Assembly: GCF_001298105.1 (NCBI RefSeq)
Contig: NZ_LGJH01000153.1
Location: 1-64,000 of the forward strand
Direction: 5' to 3'
Source of the DNA: Novosphingobium sp. ST904
GTDB taxonomy: Bacteria > Pseudomonadota > Alphaproteobacteria > Sphingomonadales > Sphingomonadaceae
DNA: 64,000 nucleotides
This document shows, one piece after another, positions 31,480 through 40,840 of the stretch; position 1 is the first letter of the stretch, and each line of letters opens with the position of its first letter. Made by a program: the position numbers and the translations under genes. Below the pieces are notes generated by a model. It made no database searches, was not told where the DNA came from, and saw nothing but the letters and a program-made list of their open reading frames with translations.

Positions 31480-31507
31480 CATGCGAATTTGCACGTCTAA
31501 TCGCATG
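31480..31507. promoter_or_regulatory. Inverted repeat in the LysR/MFS divergent promoter
   Basis: CATGCGA at 31480-31486 and TCGCATG at 31501-31507 are perfect inverted repeats 14 bases apart, a layout usual for LysR operators, in the middle of the divergent gap. Confidence 0.5.
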
Positions 31508-31557
31508 ATCGCTTGATGGCTAGATTGGCTCTGTAGATCGAAGCAGGAGTCTGTTTA

Positions 31558-32751
31558 ATGGTGGTCACGACCACATCCGATGCCCGGAGTAGGCCCGTTG
31601 GCGCCTGGGGTGCAGTACTGTCCATGGCGCTGTGCGTGGCGATGCTGATAGCTTCGGAATTCATGCCGGTCAGCTTGCTCACGCCGATGGCGGAAGGGCT
31701 TCACGCATCCAGCGGCCAGACCGGACAGGCCATTTCGATCAGCGGATTGTTTGCGGTGTTGTCCAGCATGCTCATCACCACGGCCGCCGGCACGGTAAAC
31801 CGGAAATCGGTTCTGGTCGCGATGACCGCCCTGATGCTGATTTCGCTCATCCTGGTCGCGGCGGCGCCAAATTTCGCAATGCTCATGATGGGCCGCGCTC
31901 TGCTCGGCGTCTGTATCGGAGGTTTCTGGGCATTGGCCACCGCCGTGATCATGCGCCTGGTGCCCGAGGCCGACGTGCCGCGCGCGCTGGCCCTGATGTA
32001 CGGCGGACAGGCCATAGCCGCAGCCTTTGCCGCGCCGATCGGCAGCTATCTGGGCGGCATTTTCGGCTGGCGCGCGGTGTTCTGGGCGCTAACGCCCATC
32101 GTCGCGGTCAATCTCTTCTGGCATCTGGTAGCGTTGCCCTCGCTTCCCGCGAGCCAGCGCCAGGACTTCAGGTCGATGTTCAGCCTGCTCAAGCGGCCCC
32201 ACTTCCTGCGCGGCCTGATTGCGGCGATGCTGACCTGGGGTTCGGCCTTCACGATGTTCACTTATCTTCGGCCTTTTCTGGAACAGGTGACGGGCGTGGG
32301 CCTCTCGGCCCTGTCGATCCTTTTGCTGATCCTGGGCTGCGCCGGGTTTATCGGCACCTGGGCGGCCGGGCGCTTCCTGACCGGCAATGTCGCCCCCCTC
32401 TTGAAGTTGCCGGCTCTCCTGATGGGCGGTTGCACGGCGGGACTGCTGCTGCTCGGCCACTGGGTAGTGGCTGCCAGCATCTTCCTTGCACTTTGGGGTG
32501 TCATGAACACCGCCATGTCGGTGATCTGGATGACATGGATGTCTCAGAATGTGGATGATGCGCCGGAAGCTGCAGGCAGCCTGATGGTCGCCGCGATCCA
32601 GGCCTCGATACTGCTCGGCGCGGTTGTCGGCGGCCTGCTACTGGACGGTCTGACGATCGTTGCGACTTTTACCGGCAGCGTGGTTCTTGCCGGTCTCGCG
32701 CTCGCTCTCATCGGCAGCGGCCAGCGGCTGCTGAAGCCCGCCCGCGCGTAG
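31558..32751 (+). CDS. MFS efflux transporter, NepI/AraJ-like
   Basis: 397 residues, 12 predicted membrane segments. The start ATG at 31558 follows CAGGAG. The N-terminal region MALCVAMLIASEFMPVSLLT and then MGRALLGVCIGGFWALATA are like DHA1 exporters of the NepI/AraJ/YdhP group. The substrate (sugar, purine or drug) cannot be read. Probably LysR-regulated; the hydrolase 58 bases downstream may share the transcript. Confidence 0.87.
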   Translation: MVVTTTSDARSRPVGAWGAVLSMALCVAMLIASEFMPVSLLTPMAEGLHASSGQTGQAISISGLFAVLSSMLITTAAGTVNRKSVLVAMTALMLISLILVAAAPNFAMLMMGRALLGVCIGGFWALATAVIMRLVPEADVPRALALMYGGQAIAAAFAAPIGSYLGGIFGWRAVFWALTPIVAVNLFWHLVALPSLPASQRQDFRSMFSLLKRPHFLRGLIAAMLTWGSAFTMFTYLRPFLEQVTGVGLSALSILLLILGCAGFIGTWAAGRFLTGNVAPLLKLPALLMGGCTAGLLLLGHWVVAASIFLALWGVMNTAMSVIWMTWMSQNVDDAPEAAGSLMVAAIQASILLGAVVGGLLLDGLTIVATFTGSVVLAGLALALIGSGQRLLKPARA

Positions 32752-32809
32752 CTACCGCTCCTCTCCCGCAAATAACGAACCTCCACATGTCGCACGATTG
32801 GAGATGCCC

Positions 32810-33894
32810 ATGAGTACCCCTGAGACGAATGCGCCAGCCCCCGGCCTTCATCGGCGTGAACTTCTGAAACTGACGGGTGCAGGCATCGCCGCATTCGGTG
32901 CGGCTTCAATCATCGCCTCCTCCAACGCAAAGGCTCAGACTATGACAAACGAATGGGACAAGACCTTCCCGAAAAGCGCCAAGCTTGACCACCAGAAGGT
33001 CACGTTCAAAAACCGCTACGGCATTACGCTCGCCGCCGATATGTATCTGCCGAAGAATCCAACCGCCAAACTGGCCGCAATCGTGGTCAGCGGCCCGTTC
33101 GGCGCCGTGAAGGAGCAATCCTCGGGCCTCTATGCGCAGGCCCTGGCGGAACGCGGGTTCGCAACGCTGGCGTTCGATCCCTCCTATACCGGCGAAAGTG
33201 GCGGCGAGCCGCGTAACGTCGCATCACCGGATATCAACACCGAGGATTTCAGTGCGGCCGTCGATTTCATCGGGCTGCGGCCGGAAATCGATCGCGAGCG
33301 GATCGGCGTCATCGGTATCTGCGGCTGGGGCGGTATGGCGCTCAGCACCGCGGCGATCGACAAGCGGATCAAGGCCGTCGTCGCCAGCACCATGTACGAC
33401 ATGACCCGTGTCATGTCGAAGGGCTATAACGACAGTGTGACCCCGCAGCAGCGCACGGAGACGCTTGAGGAACTGAGCCGCCAGCGCTGGACGGACGCCG
33501 AAGAGGGCAGCCCTGCTTATGGCCCCGTATCGTTGGAACTGAAGGGCGGTGAGCCGCAGTTGTCGTGGAATATGCGGCTTATTACAAGACGAAGCGCGGG
33601 TTCCATCCCCGGGCCATCAACTCGAACGCGGCATGGTCTCTCACTACGCCCCTGTCGTTCATGAACCTGCCGATCCTCACTTATATTGCTGAAATCTCAC
33701 CCCGGCCGATCCTGCTTATCCATGGCGAGAAGGCTCATTCCCGCTATTTCAGCGAGACGGCCTTTGCGTCAGCGGCTGAGCCCAAAGAACTGATGATCAT
33801 TCCGGGTGCCACCCACACCGACCTCTACGACCAGGTAGACATCATACCGTTCGACAAGCTGACCAGCTTCTTCCAGGAGCATCTCGGCGCCTGA
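32810..33894 (+). CDS. Tat-exported alpha/beta hydrolase (frameshifted)
   Basis: ATG at 32810 with GGAG upstream. The N-terminus HRRELLKLTGAGIAAFG is a twin-arginine signal ending AKAQ, so the folded enzyme is exported to the periplasm. The body resembles dienelactone-hydrolase-like proteins: YTGESGGEPRNVASP, the elbow GICGWGG (Cys/Gly context rather than GxSxG), then LLIHGEKAHSRY (acid) and PGATHTDLYDQ (His). One base is missing near 33561; restoring it gives VVEYAAYYKTKRGFHPRA and about 361 residues. Substrate unknown. Confidence 0.82.
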
Positions 33895-33945
33895 CCGGAT
33901 GAGGACACGCGGCCGCGCGCGACGAAGTGGCGCGCGCGCCTTGGC

Positions 33946-34329
33946 CTAAGCGGACCCCGACCTGTCGTTCGGCGACTTCTTCCGTCCTCGTGCGGCAGGC
34001 TTTTCCGGCAAGGTCTTTCCATACTCTTCCCACCACGCCGTCAGCGCCTCCATGGTGGGGCCAAGCCCGCGCGCCTTGGTCGTCATCTCATATTCGACGC
34101 GCGGCGGCACTTCCGCGAAGACGGTGCGCGAGACCAGGCCATCTGCCTCCAGTTCGCGAAGCTGGGCGGTGAGCATGTGCTGCGTGATGCCCGGGATGCC
34201 CTTTCGCAATTCCCCGAACCGATGCACCCGCTGATGCAGCAGCCACATGATCTCCAGTTTCCATTTGCCCGAGAGCATCGCGAAGGCGCGGCGCATCTCG
34301 TCCTGCATGGTGAAGCCATCGTCAGCCAT
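33946..34329 (-). CDS. HxlR-family transcriptional regulator
   Basis: 127 residues. Winged HTH: FAMLSGKWKLEIMWLL, VHRFGELRKGIPGITQHMLT, LRELEADGLVSRTVFAEVPPRVEY, the signature block of HxlR/MarR-like repressors that often sense reactive electrophiles. Its C-terminus is a basic tail (RGRKKSPNDR). It is divergent from doxX-SDR, which it probably regulates. A palindrome (34331-34348) overlaps its leader. Confidence 0.92.
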   Translation of the reverse strand: MADDGFTMQDEMRRAFAMLSGKWKLEIMWLLHQRVHRFGELRKGIPGITQHMLTAQLRELEADGLVSRTVFAEVPPRVEYEMTTKARGLGPTMEALTAWWEEYGKTLPEKPAARGRKKSPNDRSGSA

Positions 34330-34330
34330 C

Positions 34331-34348
34331 AGTATGATTTTCCATACT
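34331..34348. promoter_or_regulatory. Palindrome directly upstream of the HxlR regulator gene
   Basis: AGTATG-ATTTTC-CATACT is a perfect 6-6-6 inverted repeat ending 2 bases before the regulator's start codon. The position suits autorepression by blocking initiation. Confidence 0.5.
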
Positions 34349-34490
34349 TAGTGTCACGAATTCATCCTACTTGTAGCATCTCATCCTGGATGACATTTCG
34401 ATACAGGTTCAGGTCGCTGTTGGGAATCCTCAAGTCCGCCGAACGTCAATCAACCGGATCGTCGCCTGCATTGGCGGCGGGGGGAGTGTT

Positions 34491-34913
34491 ATGTCCGCAA
34501 TCTACACATATTGGATCAGCACGGGATTGCTTGTCCTGCTCTATCTCACGTCCGCTTTCTTCTACGCCACCAGGAAAGACTGGGTCAGGTCAGCCCTCGT
34601 CGAATTGAATTATCCGGCGCCCTATTTGCTGACTTTCATGATCGCGGTGAAGATCGTTGGACCTGTAGCGATCCTGTCCCGCGTTAGCGTGGCACTCAGC
34701 GACCTCGCCTATGCCGGCATCTTCTATCACCTCGTGCTCTCCGGGATGGCCCATCTCGGCGTGGGCAAGCCGAAGGGCGCCATGCCTGCGGCTGTGGCGC
34801 TGGTGCTTCTGGCCGCGTCGTTCGCCACGCAGAACGCCGCACGCGACATCCCATCGCCTTACGCGCCGGCTTTCGGCGTGCACCAGTCAACACATATCGA
34901 AAGGAATTCATAA
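34491..34913 (+). CDS. DoxX family membrane protein
   Basis: 140 residues with four hydrophobic segments (YWISTGLLVLLYLTSAFFY, YLLTFMIAVKIVGPVAIL, DLAYAGIFYHLVLSG, PAAVALVLLAASFAT), the usual DoxX-like fold. DoxX-like proteins are linked to redox stress and to quinone or thiol chemistry; the exact role is unknown. GGGGGGAG precedes the start. Its stop overlaps the next start (TAATG), so it is coupled to the SDR gene. Confidence 0.82.
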   Translation: MSAIYTYWISTGLLVLLYLTSAFFYATRKDWVRSALVELNYPAPYLLTFMIAVKIVGPVAILSRVSVALSDLAYAGIFYHLVLSGMAHLGVGKPKGAMPAAVALVLLAASFATQNAARDIPSPYAPAFGVHQSTHIERNS

Positions 34914-35659
34914 TGGGTCGTCTTGACGGAAAGGTCGCCATCATCACCGGCGCAGGCCGCGGTATCGGCCGCGCTACCGCGAGGCTATTCGCCGCAGAGG
35001 GCGCGAAAGTCGCGGTCCTCTCGATCACGCCCGCGAATGTCGATGCGGTCGTCGCGGACATCGAGGCCGCCGGTGGAACCGCACTGGGCGTGCCGACCGA
35101 CGTCAGCGACCCGGATCAGATCAGGGCCGCAGTCGACACGGTGGTCGCCGCCTGGGGACGGATCGACATCCTCGTGAACAATGCCTTCGATCCCGGAGTG
35201 GTCATGTCGCCGATCAACGATCTTTCGGTCGAGCAGCTTCAACGCAACTTCGATACCGGCCCGATCGCCAGCCTGCGGGCGATGCAGGCCTGCTATCCCT
35301 ATCTCAAGGCCAGCGGCGAAGGCCGGGTCATCAATTTCGGATCGCCCGCGGCCACGCTCGGGATGTCGCCCTACGGCCCATATAACATGGCCAAGGAAGC
35401 CACGCGGGCGCTCACGCGTACAGCGGCGCGCGAATGGGGGCCGGACAACATCACCGTCAACAATGTCCTGCCCGTGGCCGACACCTGGGGTGCGGCGGAA
35501 GCGAATGCGCCTGCGCCCGATAGCGCGCTTGCGCGGTTCGGTTCGCCTGAAGAGGACGTTGCCCCGGTGGTGCTGTTCCTCGCCAGCAAGGATGCCCGGT
35601 TCCTGACCGGCTACAGCCTCACGCCCGACGGCGGAATGATCATCGATACTGCGCGCTAA
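34913..35659 (+). CDS. Short-chain dehydrogenase/reductase
   Basis: 248 residues, Rossmann fold. The cofactor motif GAGRGIGRA is at residues 13-21; NNAF replaces the common NNAG; the catalytic Ser is in INFGSPAATLG, and Tyr-Lys are in YGPYNMAKEA. The acidic-residue pattern after strand 2 is unclear, so NAD or NADP use is open. It probably reduces or oxidises a small carbonyl compound. Forms an operon with doxX, divergent from HxlR. Confidence 0.9.
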   Translation: MGRLDGKVAIITGAGRGIGRATARLFAAEGAKVAVLSITPANVDAVVADIEAAGGTALGVPTDVSDPDQIRAAVDTVVAAWGRIDILVNNAFDPGVVMSPINDLSVEQLQRNFDTGPIASLRAMQACYPYLKASGEGRVINFGSPAATLGMSPYGPYNMAKEATRALTRTAAREWGPDNITVNNVLPVADTWGAAEANAPAPDSALARFGSPEEDVAPVVLFLASKDARFLTGYSLTPDGGMIIDTAR

Positions 35660-35669
35660 GCGGTGAAAT

Positions 35670-35693
35670 GGAGCACTTTTCTATGAGTGCTCC
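35670..35693 (+). terminator. Hairpin after the SDR gene
   Basis: GGAGCAC and GTGCTCC form a perfect 7-bp stem with a 10-base loop, 11 bases after the SDR stop, followed by TTCCC rather than a T-run. Confidence 0.45.
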
Positions 35694-35763
35694 TTCCCGC
35701 CACGACGAGTTGGGGTGGCTTTTTGCGGGAGCCCCGAGGCTGGATGTGACCCTTGTCGGTCAT

Positions 35764-35865
35764 TCAGGCGCGGATTTCCACTTCCCACGCGAATACCGGC
35801 CGCTTTTCCGTAGGCTTCCCGTTCCACGGCAGCAACTCGTCGATCCGGTTTATGGGATGGCCGTT
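35764..35865 (-). pseudogene. C-terminal remnant of an IS66-family transposase
   Basis: The minus strand encodes about 33 codons reading NGHPINRIDELLPWN followed by a short tail, and stops at 35764. HPxNRIDELLPW is the hallmark of the C-terminal element of IS66 transposases (TnpC). Nothing of the rest of the transposase is present upstream, where the tonB gene ends at 35872. It is therefore a fragment left by an old insertion or recombination. Terminal inverted repeats were not identified. Confidence 0.6.
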
Positions 35866-35871
35866 TCACCT

Positions 35872-36638
35872 TCAGCGAATGAAAAATTCGACCGGAACGA
35901 CCAGTTCCAGCGTATCACCGGGCCTGTCTTCCGGCGGCCGGGGCAATGGCTGGGCACGTTTCGCCAGTGTCGGCGCTTCGCGATCGAGTTCAGGGAAACC
36001 GCAGGAGCGTTCGAGGCTGGTCGACAGCACACGCCCGTCCCGGTCCATCGTGAAACGGATATAGGGAACGCCTTGCTGACGGCGGGCATGGGCTCCAGAG
36101 GGATAGCGCCGATACTTGTTGAGCCGGGCAAGGACCCGTCCCTCCCAGCGATCTGCGGCATTGCTTGAGACCTGGGGAGCGGGCGCGCCGGGACGGTCTC
36201 GGGCGCGGCAGTTTCGGGCCGCGGGGGAGCCGGGTCAGGGAGCTTTGGCGGTGTGACGGTGGCGGGAGTCTGAAGCGGGGACAGGGCGATCGCTACGGGT
36301 TCGCGCGGTTCAACCTTCGGCGGTGGCGGCGCGGGCTCCTGCTTTTCGACGGGCCGCGGCGCTTCCTTATCCTTGGGCGGGGTCTCCTCGGGCGAGGCAA
36401 GCGGCACTTGCTCGACCATCAGCGCGGCCGAAGCCCTGGGGGGCTCGACCATGGTCCGGAAGGTCGCGAAAAGGCACACGAGCACCAGTCCATAGAGGCC
36501 GGCAGTGCCGACAAGGCCCAGCCAGCGGCTGCCCCCGCTCGTGCGATAGCGCTCGGGCGCATCGACGAGGAGGGACATGCCGGAAAACGGCGACGGAAGT
36601 TCCGATACCATCGAAGTCAGGCGCCGCCGTTCGCTCAC
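35872..36638 (-). CDS. tonB: TonB energy-transducing protein (frameshifted)
   Basis: TonB couples the inner-membrane proton-motive force (through ExbB-ExbD) to outer-membrane receptors. Membrane anchor at about residues 41-63 (WLGLVGTAGLYGLVLVCLFATF), then a Pro-rich spacer (EPAPPPPKVEPREP). One base is missing near 36163; restoring it gives the C-terminal domain RWEGRVLARLNKYRRYPSGA, then FTMDRDGRVLSTSLERSCGF, ending VVPVEFFIR, about 255 residues. ATGA overlap with the receptor gene upstream. No exbB/exbD genes are nearby, so these must be encoded elsewhere. Confidence 0.88.
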
Positions 36639-39091
36639 AGTTTGTAGCGGGCCGTGAACAGCACGTTGCGCGGCGCGCCGTAGGTGTAGGATGTGTAGAG
36701 GCCGTATCCATCGTAATACGTCTTGTCGAAGAGGTTGTTGAGCACGATCGAGAGCGAGAGGTGATCGTTCACCTCATAGCCGCCGATCAGGCCGACAACG
36801 CCGACATTGCCCTGCTTCGCGGTACCATAGGAGGTCGCGTAGTGGGTAGCGTCCTGCCATGTCAGGTTGGCCCCGATCATCGCGCCGTCGAGAGTGCCCG
36901 TGTGGAAGCGATAGGAGGTTGCCAGCTTGCCCTGGTTTTGCGGCAGGCCGGTGTTCACGCGGCTTCCGGCGGCGGTGCGGGCGTGCAGATAGGTGTAACC
37001 GCCCTGCACCTGCCAACCGGGCAGGATTTCGCCCGAGACTTCGAACTCGATACCCTTGCTGGTAACGCCGTCCTGCCCCTCATAGGCCTGCGCGCCGGAC
37101 GGTGTGGTTTCACCGGGAACGGCAACCGCCACGTTGTTCTGCCTGAGGTAGAACCCGGCGATGCTGGTGTTGAGCTTGCCGTCCAGGAATTCGCCCTTGA
37201 TGCCGGCCTCGTAATTGTCGCCGGTGACCGGATCGAGCACCCTGTCGTTGGCGTCGTAGACCGACGCGGGCGAGAAGATCTGGGCATAGCTGGCGTAGAC
37301 CGAAAGGTTCTTCGCAAAGTCGTAGACCACGCCGGCATAGGGCACGAACTTGCCGCTTTCATCGAGCTTGCGGCTGAGCGTGCCGTTGACCACGTCGCGC
37401 AGCTTGTAGGTCGTGAAGTTGGTGCCGAGGATTACCGAGAGGCCGTCAAGCGGGCGCAGGCGCGCTGTGGCATAGGCACTGCTCTCGCGCTCCATCGTGC
37501 GGCGCTGCACGACCGAAGCGCCAGACCAATCGTCGAGCGGCGCGATCTCGCCGTCCCAATCAGCCAGCAGGGTGGTCGGTTGGTCCTTGGTCGTATCCGT
37601 GCGGTGCAGGACGCCGCGGGTCCAGGAGTAACCGGCCACGACATCTGCGTCCCAGCCGCCGAGATCGACATGACCGGTGACTTGTGCGTCCAGACCCTTG
37701 GCCTTGCGATCAGGGGTCAACGTCGTGTTGTAGATCGTCGCCAGGCCCGTCTGCCGGTTCGGTGCGACGGCGCCATAGATCTGGCGCACCAGCATGTCGC
37801 GGATCAGTCGCGAATCCGTGAGGCGGAGGCGGGCCTGCCAGTCGGGCGAGAAATCGTGCTTCACGTCCACGAAGACCTTGCGGCTCTTCGATTCCAGATA
37901 GGCGCCCTTGCTCGACGGGCTCCATGATCGCTTGGCGATGAAGCGCGTACCGTCCGACCAGAACAGCGGGATCGCACCGTAAGTCGAACCATCGGTGTGC
38001 GAATACTGGTACTCGATCCCGGCATCGACCACCGTGTCGGGGGTCAGGTCGTATTCGAGAATGCCGTAATAGGTCTGGGCTTCCTTGTGGTAGTAATTTG
38101 AAAAGTTGTCGCGACTCTCGAAGGCGGCAACGGCGCGGGCGCGCAATGTCCCTTCCTCGTTGACCGGACCCGAAATATCCGCCTCGCCGCGATAGCGGTT
38201 CCATGATCCCGCGCTGACCGAGGCATGGCCCTGCAATTCGCTGGTCGGGCGCTTGAGCACGAGGTTGATGGAAGCGGACGGGTTGCCCACGCCCTTGAGC
38301 AACCCGCTGGCGCCGCGCACCACTTCAACGCGGTCCAGCGTCACGGTGTCGACTTGCGTCAGGAAGCTGGCGCTGGCGTCCTGATCGTAGGAACGCAGTC
38401 CGTCGACCTGGACGATAGTGGTCGAAAACCCGCGCGAATAGAGGAAGTGGCGGTCGCTGTCGTCGTGCGAGAGGACGATGCCGGGTACCACGCGCAGCGC
38501 ATCGGTAACCGAGATCAGTTGCTGGTCGTCAAGTTGTTGGCGGGTCACGACCGACATCGATTGCGGCGTCTCGCGCGGCGAGAGGTCGAGGCGGGTCACG
38601 CCCTTGGTCTGGCGGATCGTGTAAGAGCCGGTGCCTTCCGTGGCATTGGGATCGCTCGTCAAACTGGCGGTAATGCCGTAGTCGCCGCCATCCCCCTGAA
38701 CCTGTACCGGGCCGAGCTGGATCGTGCCGCTCGCCGACTGCGGAGCGCGCTCCAGCGTGGCGGTGCCCGCACCTGTGAAGCGGAAGGTAAGGCCGGTACC
38801 CCCAAGCAGGCGCGAAAGCGCTTCTGCCGAACCGAACTCTCCCTTTACCGCAGAGGCGTTTACGCCTTCGGCAAGGTCGGCCGGGTAGGCGACCTGAATG
38901 CCGGACTGCTGCATGTACTGGCGAATTGCGCCGGGAAGCGGCTGGACCGCAATATCGAAATTGCGGGCGGCCTGACGGGCATTCTGGGCGAGCGCCGGGG
39001 CACCGGCGGCAAGCGCGAAGACCCCTCCCGATGCCAGTAGTGACAGGCGAAGCGTGGCGCCGGCAATTCGGCGGTACGATGGCAACGACAT
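36635..39091 (-). CDS. TonB-dependent siderophore receptor with STN signalling domain
   Basis: 818 residues. Signal peptide about 1-35 (ALAQ). Secretin/TonB N-terminal (STN) domain about 42-110 (FDIAVQPLPGAIRQYMQQSG, AYPADLAEGVNASAVKGEFG). Plug about 160-290 (SLTSDPNATEGTGSYTIRQT, TPQSMSVVTRQQLDDQQLIS, SASINLVLKRPTSELQG), then the barrel. It resembles FpvA/FoxA-type ferric-siderophore receptors. The STN domain signals to FecR and the ECF sigma factor encoded upstream. The actual siderophore is unknown. A Fur-like site (39132-39146) precedes it. Confidence 0.93.
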   Translation of the reverse strand: MSLPSYRRIAGATLRLSLLASGGVFALAAGAPALAQNARQAARNFDIAVQPLPGAIRQYMQQSGIQVAYPADLAEGVNASAVKGEFGSAEALSRLLGGTGLTFRFTGAGTATLERAPQSASGTIQLGPVQVQGDGGDYGITASLTSDPNATEGTGSYTIRQTKGVTRLDLSPRETPQSMSVVTRQQLDDQQLISVTDALRVVPGIVLSHDDSDRHFLYSRGFSTTIVQVDGLRSYDQDASASFLTQVDTVTLDRVEVVRGASGLLKGVGNPSASINLVLKRPTSELQGHASVSAGSWNRYRGEADISGPVNEEGTLRARAVAAFESRDNFSNYYHKEAQTYYGILEYDLTPDTVVDAGIEYQYSHTDGSTYGAIPLFWSDGTRFIAKRSWSPSSKGAYLESKSRKVFVDVKHDFSPDWQARLRLTDSRLIRDMLVRQIYGAVAPNRQTGLATIYNTTLTPDRKAKGLDAQVTGHVDLGGWDADVVAGYSWTRGVLHRTDTTKDQPTTLLADWDGEIAPLDDWSGASVVQRRTMERESSAYATARLRPLDGLSVILGTNFTTYKLRDVVNGTLSRKLDESGKFVPYAGVVYDFAKNLSVYASYAQIFSPASVYDANDRVLDPVTGDNYEAGIKGEFLDGKLNTSIAGFYLRQNNVAVAVPGETTPSGAQAYEGQDGVTSKGIEFEVSGEILPGWQVQGGYTYLHARTAAGSRVNTGLPQNQGKLATSYRFHTGTLDGAMIGANLTWQDATHYATSYGTAKQGNVGVVGLIGGYEVNDHLSLSIVLNNLFDKTYYDGYGLYTSYTYGAPRNVLFTARYKL

Positions 39092-39131
39092 TCTATTATC
39101 CCCTGCTCGACAAGCGGGACGCGCCTAATTC

Positions 39132-39146
39132 TGCAAATAATCCGCA
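39132..39146 (-). promoter_or_regulatory. Fur-like site upstream of the siderophore receptor
   Basis: TGCAAATAATCCGCA is an imperfect palindrome 40 bases before the receptor start. It matches the fecI-upstream palindrome TGCGAGTAATTCGCA at 12 of 15 positions, in the same cluster and orientation. Confidence 0.45.
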
Positions 39147-39212
39147 TTAGCAGTGCGTCCATTGTGTCTGACGTCGGGCAGGGGTGGCTTCCTAACATGG
39201 CGATGAAAAATT

Positions 39213-40196
39213 TTACCGGGCTGGACGCAAAACGGCGATTCCTGCCAGGCGGTAGACATCGAACCCGGACATCTGGGCAATGGCGTCGATGGCTTCCTCA
39301 GGCTTGTCGGTACGGAATGCGGCGCTGATCCGCGCCGCTTTCTCGACGCTACCCATGACCAGAACGGGGCCGCGCCGATAGCGACCGATCGCGGCGATGG
39401 CGTCGCTTACCGCCACCCTGTCGAGCAGCAGTTCGCCATTGCGCCAGACGGCGATATCACCGGTTGCCGCATCGCCGAGCCGCAAGGCCGGGCCGCCACG
39501 TTCATAGCGCGCGCGCTGCGCCGCCTGCAGAAAAAGCGGTGAAGCGGGGGTGCCAGAGCGGACTGCCACTTCACCCTGCGTCACGCTGACAAATACACTA
39601 TCGCGCTCTCGGCGCACCTCGAAAGCCGTGCCGACATCCTGCGTAACCCCGCCCAGCGCCTCGACCCGGAACGGGCGAGCATCGCCATGGCGCACGTCGA
39701 ACCATACATCGCCTTTCAGCACCGATACGCGCCGCTCGTTGTCGCTGAAACGCACGGCGATGGCGGAATCTGCGTCGAGAACGGCGGCGCTGCCATCGGG
39801 CAAGGTCAGGCTCTCCACGGCGATCCCGGAGCGGTGATCGGCCTGCAACGAGAGCATCAGTTCGGGAAAGGCCAGCACCGCGGCCAGTGCGGCAACTCCA
39901 GCGAAGGCGATTCTCGGCCATGCACGGCGAGGAACGCGCGCTTGCTCGCGCCGCGACCACGGCAAGCGCCTTGGGCGTTGCGGACCGCCCGGTGCAGGCG
40001 CGCTTGCCCGTCCGAGGGCGCGCCAGAGCGCGCGCTGATGCTCGAACGCCCGGTTGTGGTCCGGGTGAGCCGCCCGCCACTGCTTGAAGCGGTCGAGTTC
40101 CGCGCTGTCCATTTCTCCCGACGCCAGCCGCGCGACCCAGCCGCGTGCCGTTTCTGCCAGAGCTTCGGCCTCCAGTGCCTCTTCGGGATCCATCAC
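39213..40196 (-). CDS. fecR: FecR-type anti-sigma factor/regulator
   Basis: 327 residues. The N-terminal cytoplasmic FecR_N region has ETARGWVARLASGEMDSAEL and FKQWRAAHPDHNRAFEH. One membrane segment lies at about 95-113 (RIAFAGVAALAAVLAFPE), followed by a periplasmic FecR domain (LPDGSAAVLDADSAIAVRFS, GDVWFDVRHGDARPF). It senses the loaded receptor's STN domain and sets the activity of the sigma factor. It lies between fecI and the receptor, the classical order. Confidence 0.93.
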   Translation of the reverse strand: MMDPEEALEAEALAETARGWVARLASGEMDSAELDRFKQWRAAHPDHNRAFEHQRALWRALGRASAPAPGGPQRPRRLPWSRREQARVPRRAWPRIAFAGVAALAAVLAFPELMLSLQADHRSGIAVESLTLPDGSAAVLDADSAIAVRFSDNERRVSVLKGDVWFDVRHGDARPFRVEALGGVTQDVGTAFEVRRERDSVFVSVTQGEVAVRSGTPASPLFLQAAQRARYERGGPALRLGDAATGDIAVWRNGELLLDRVAVSDAIAAIGRYRRGPVLVMGSVEKAARISAAFRTDKPEEAIDAIAQMSGFDVYRLAGIAVLRPAR

Positions 40197-40296
40197 GCCC
40201 TCGTCCCCAGTGCGGCCCGCAGCGGCGTAAAACCGCCTGCCACAAGGTACGACGTTTCAGGGATGGGATCTCCAAACAGGCGCAGCGATATTTTCG

Positions 40297-40806
40297 TCAC
40301 GGTGCATTCCGGACATCGTCGAGCGCCTTTAGCGCGCGGCGGATATGGCGTTCGACGACGGTGGTCGAAACGCCGTACCGCGCGGCGATTTCGCGCTGGG
40401 TCAGACCTTCGAAGCGGTTGAGGCGGAAGATCGAGCAGGTCGGTTCGGGTAGCGAGGCCAATGCCGCCATGATGCGCTCCAGCATGTCGCGCCCGATGGC
40501 GATCCGGTCGGGCGCGGGGCTGTCATCCTCTACCCAGAGCAAGTCGGCCACTTCCGCTTCGACCAAGGCTCCGCGCCGTTTCGAGGCGCGCAGGGCATCG
40601 GTCGCCGCGTTCATGGCGAGACGGTGAAGATAAGCGCCGGGATTGTCTATCGGCGGATGATCGTGGACGGACTGGATCTTCAGCCACAAGCCTTGCGTCA
40701 CATCCTCCGCCGCGCGCTCATCGCGCAGCATCCGCCGCAGCCGCTTCAGCAGCGACGGCCGCTCTCGCAGCAGCAGATGGGACAGGACGAAAGCGTTCGT
40801 GGACAT
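40297..40806 (-). CDS. fecI: ECF sigma factor, FecI-like
   Basis: 169 residues. Sigma region 2: ERPSLLKRLRRMLRDERAAEDVTQGLWLK. Region 4 HTH: FRLNRFEGLTQREIAARYGVSTTVVERHIRRAL. It is a FecI-type iron-starvation sigma factor directing transcription of the receptor gene. A 21-base palindrome (40841-40861) 35 bases upstream is a probable Fur operator. Confidence 0.94.
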   Translation of the reverse strand: MSTNAFVLSHLLLRERPSLLKRLRRMLRDERAAEDVTQGLWLKIQSVHDHPPIDNPGAYLHRLAMNAATDALRASKRRGALVEAEVADLLWVEDDSPAPDRIAIGRDMLERIMAALASLPEPTCSIFRLNRFEGLTQREIAARYGVSTTVVERHIRRALKALDDVRNAP

Positions 40807-40840
40807 CGTTTCCGCTCGACGGGAACGGGGCCACTAATCC

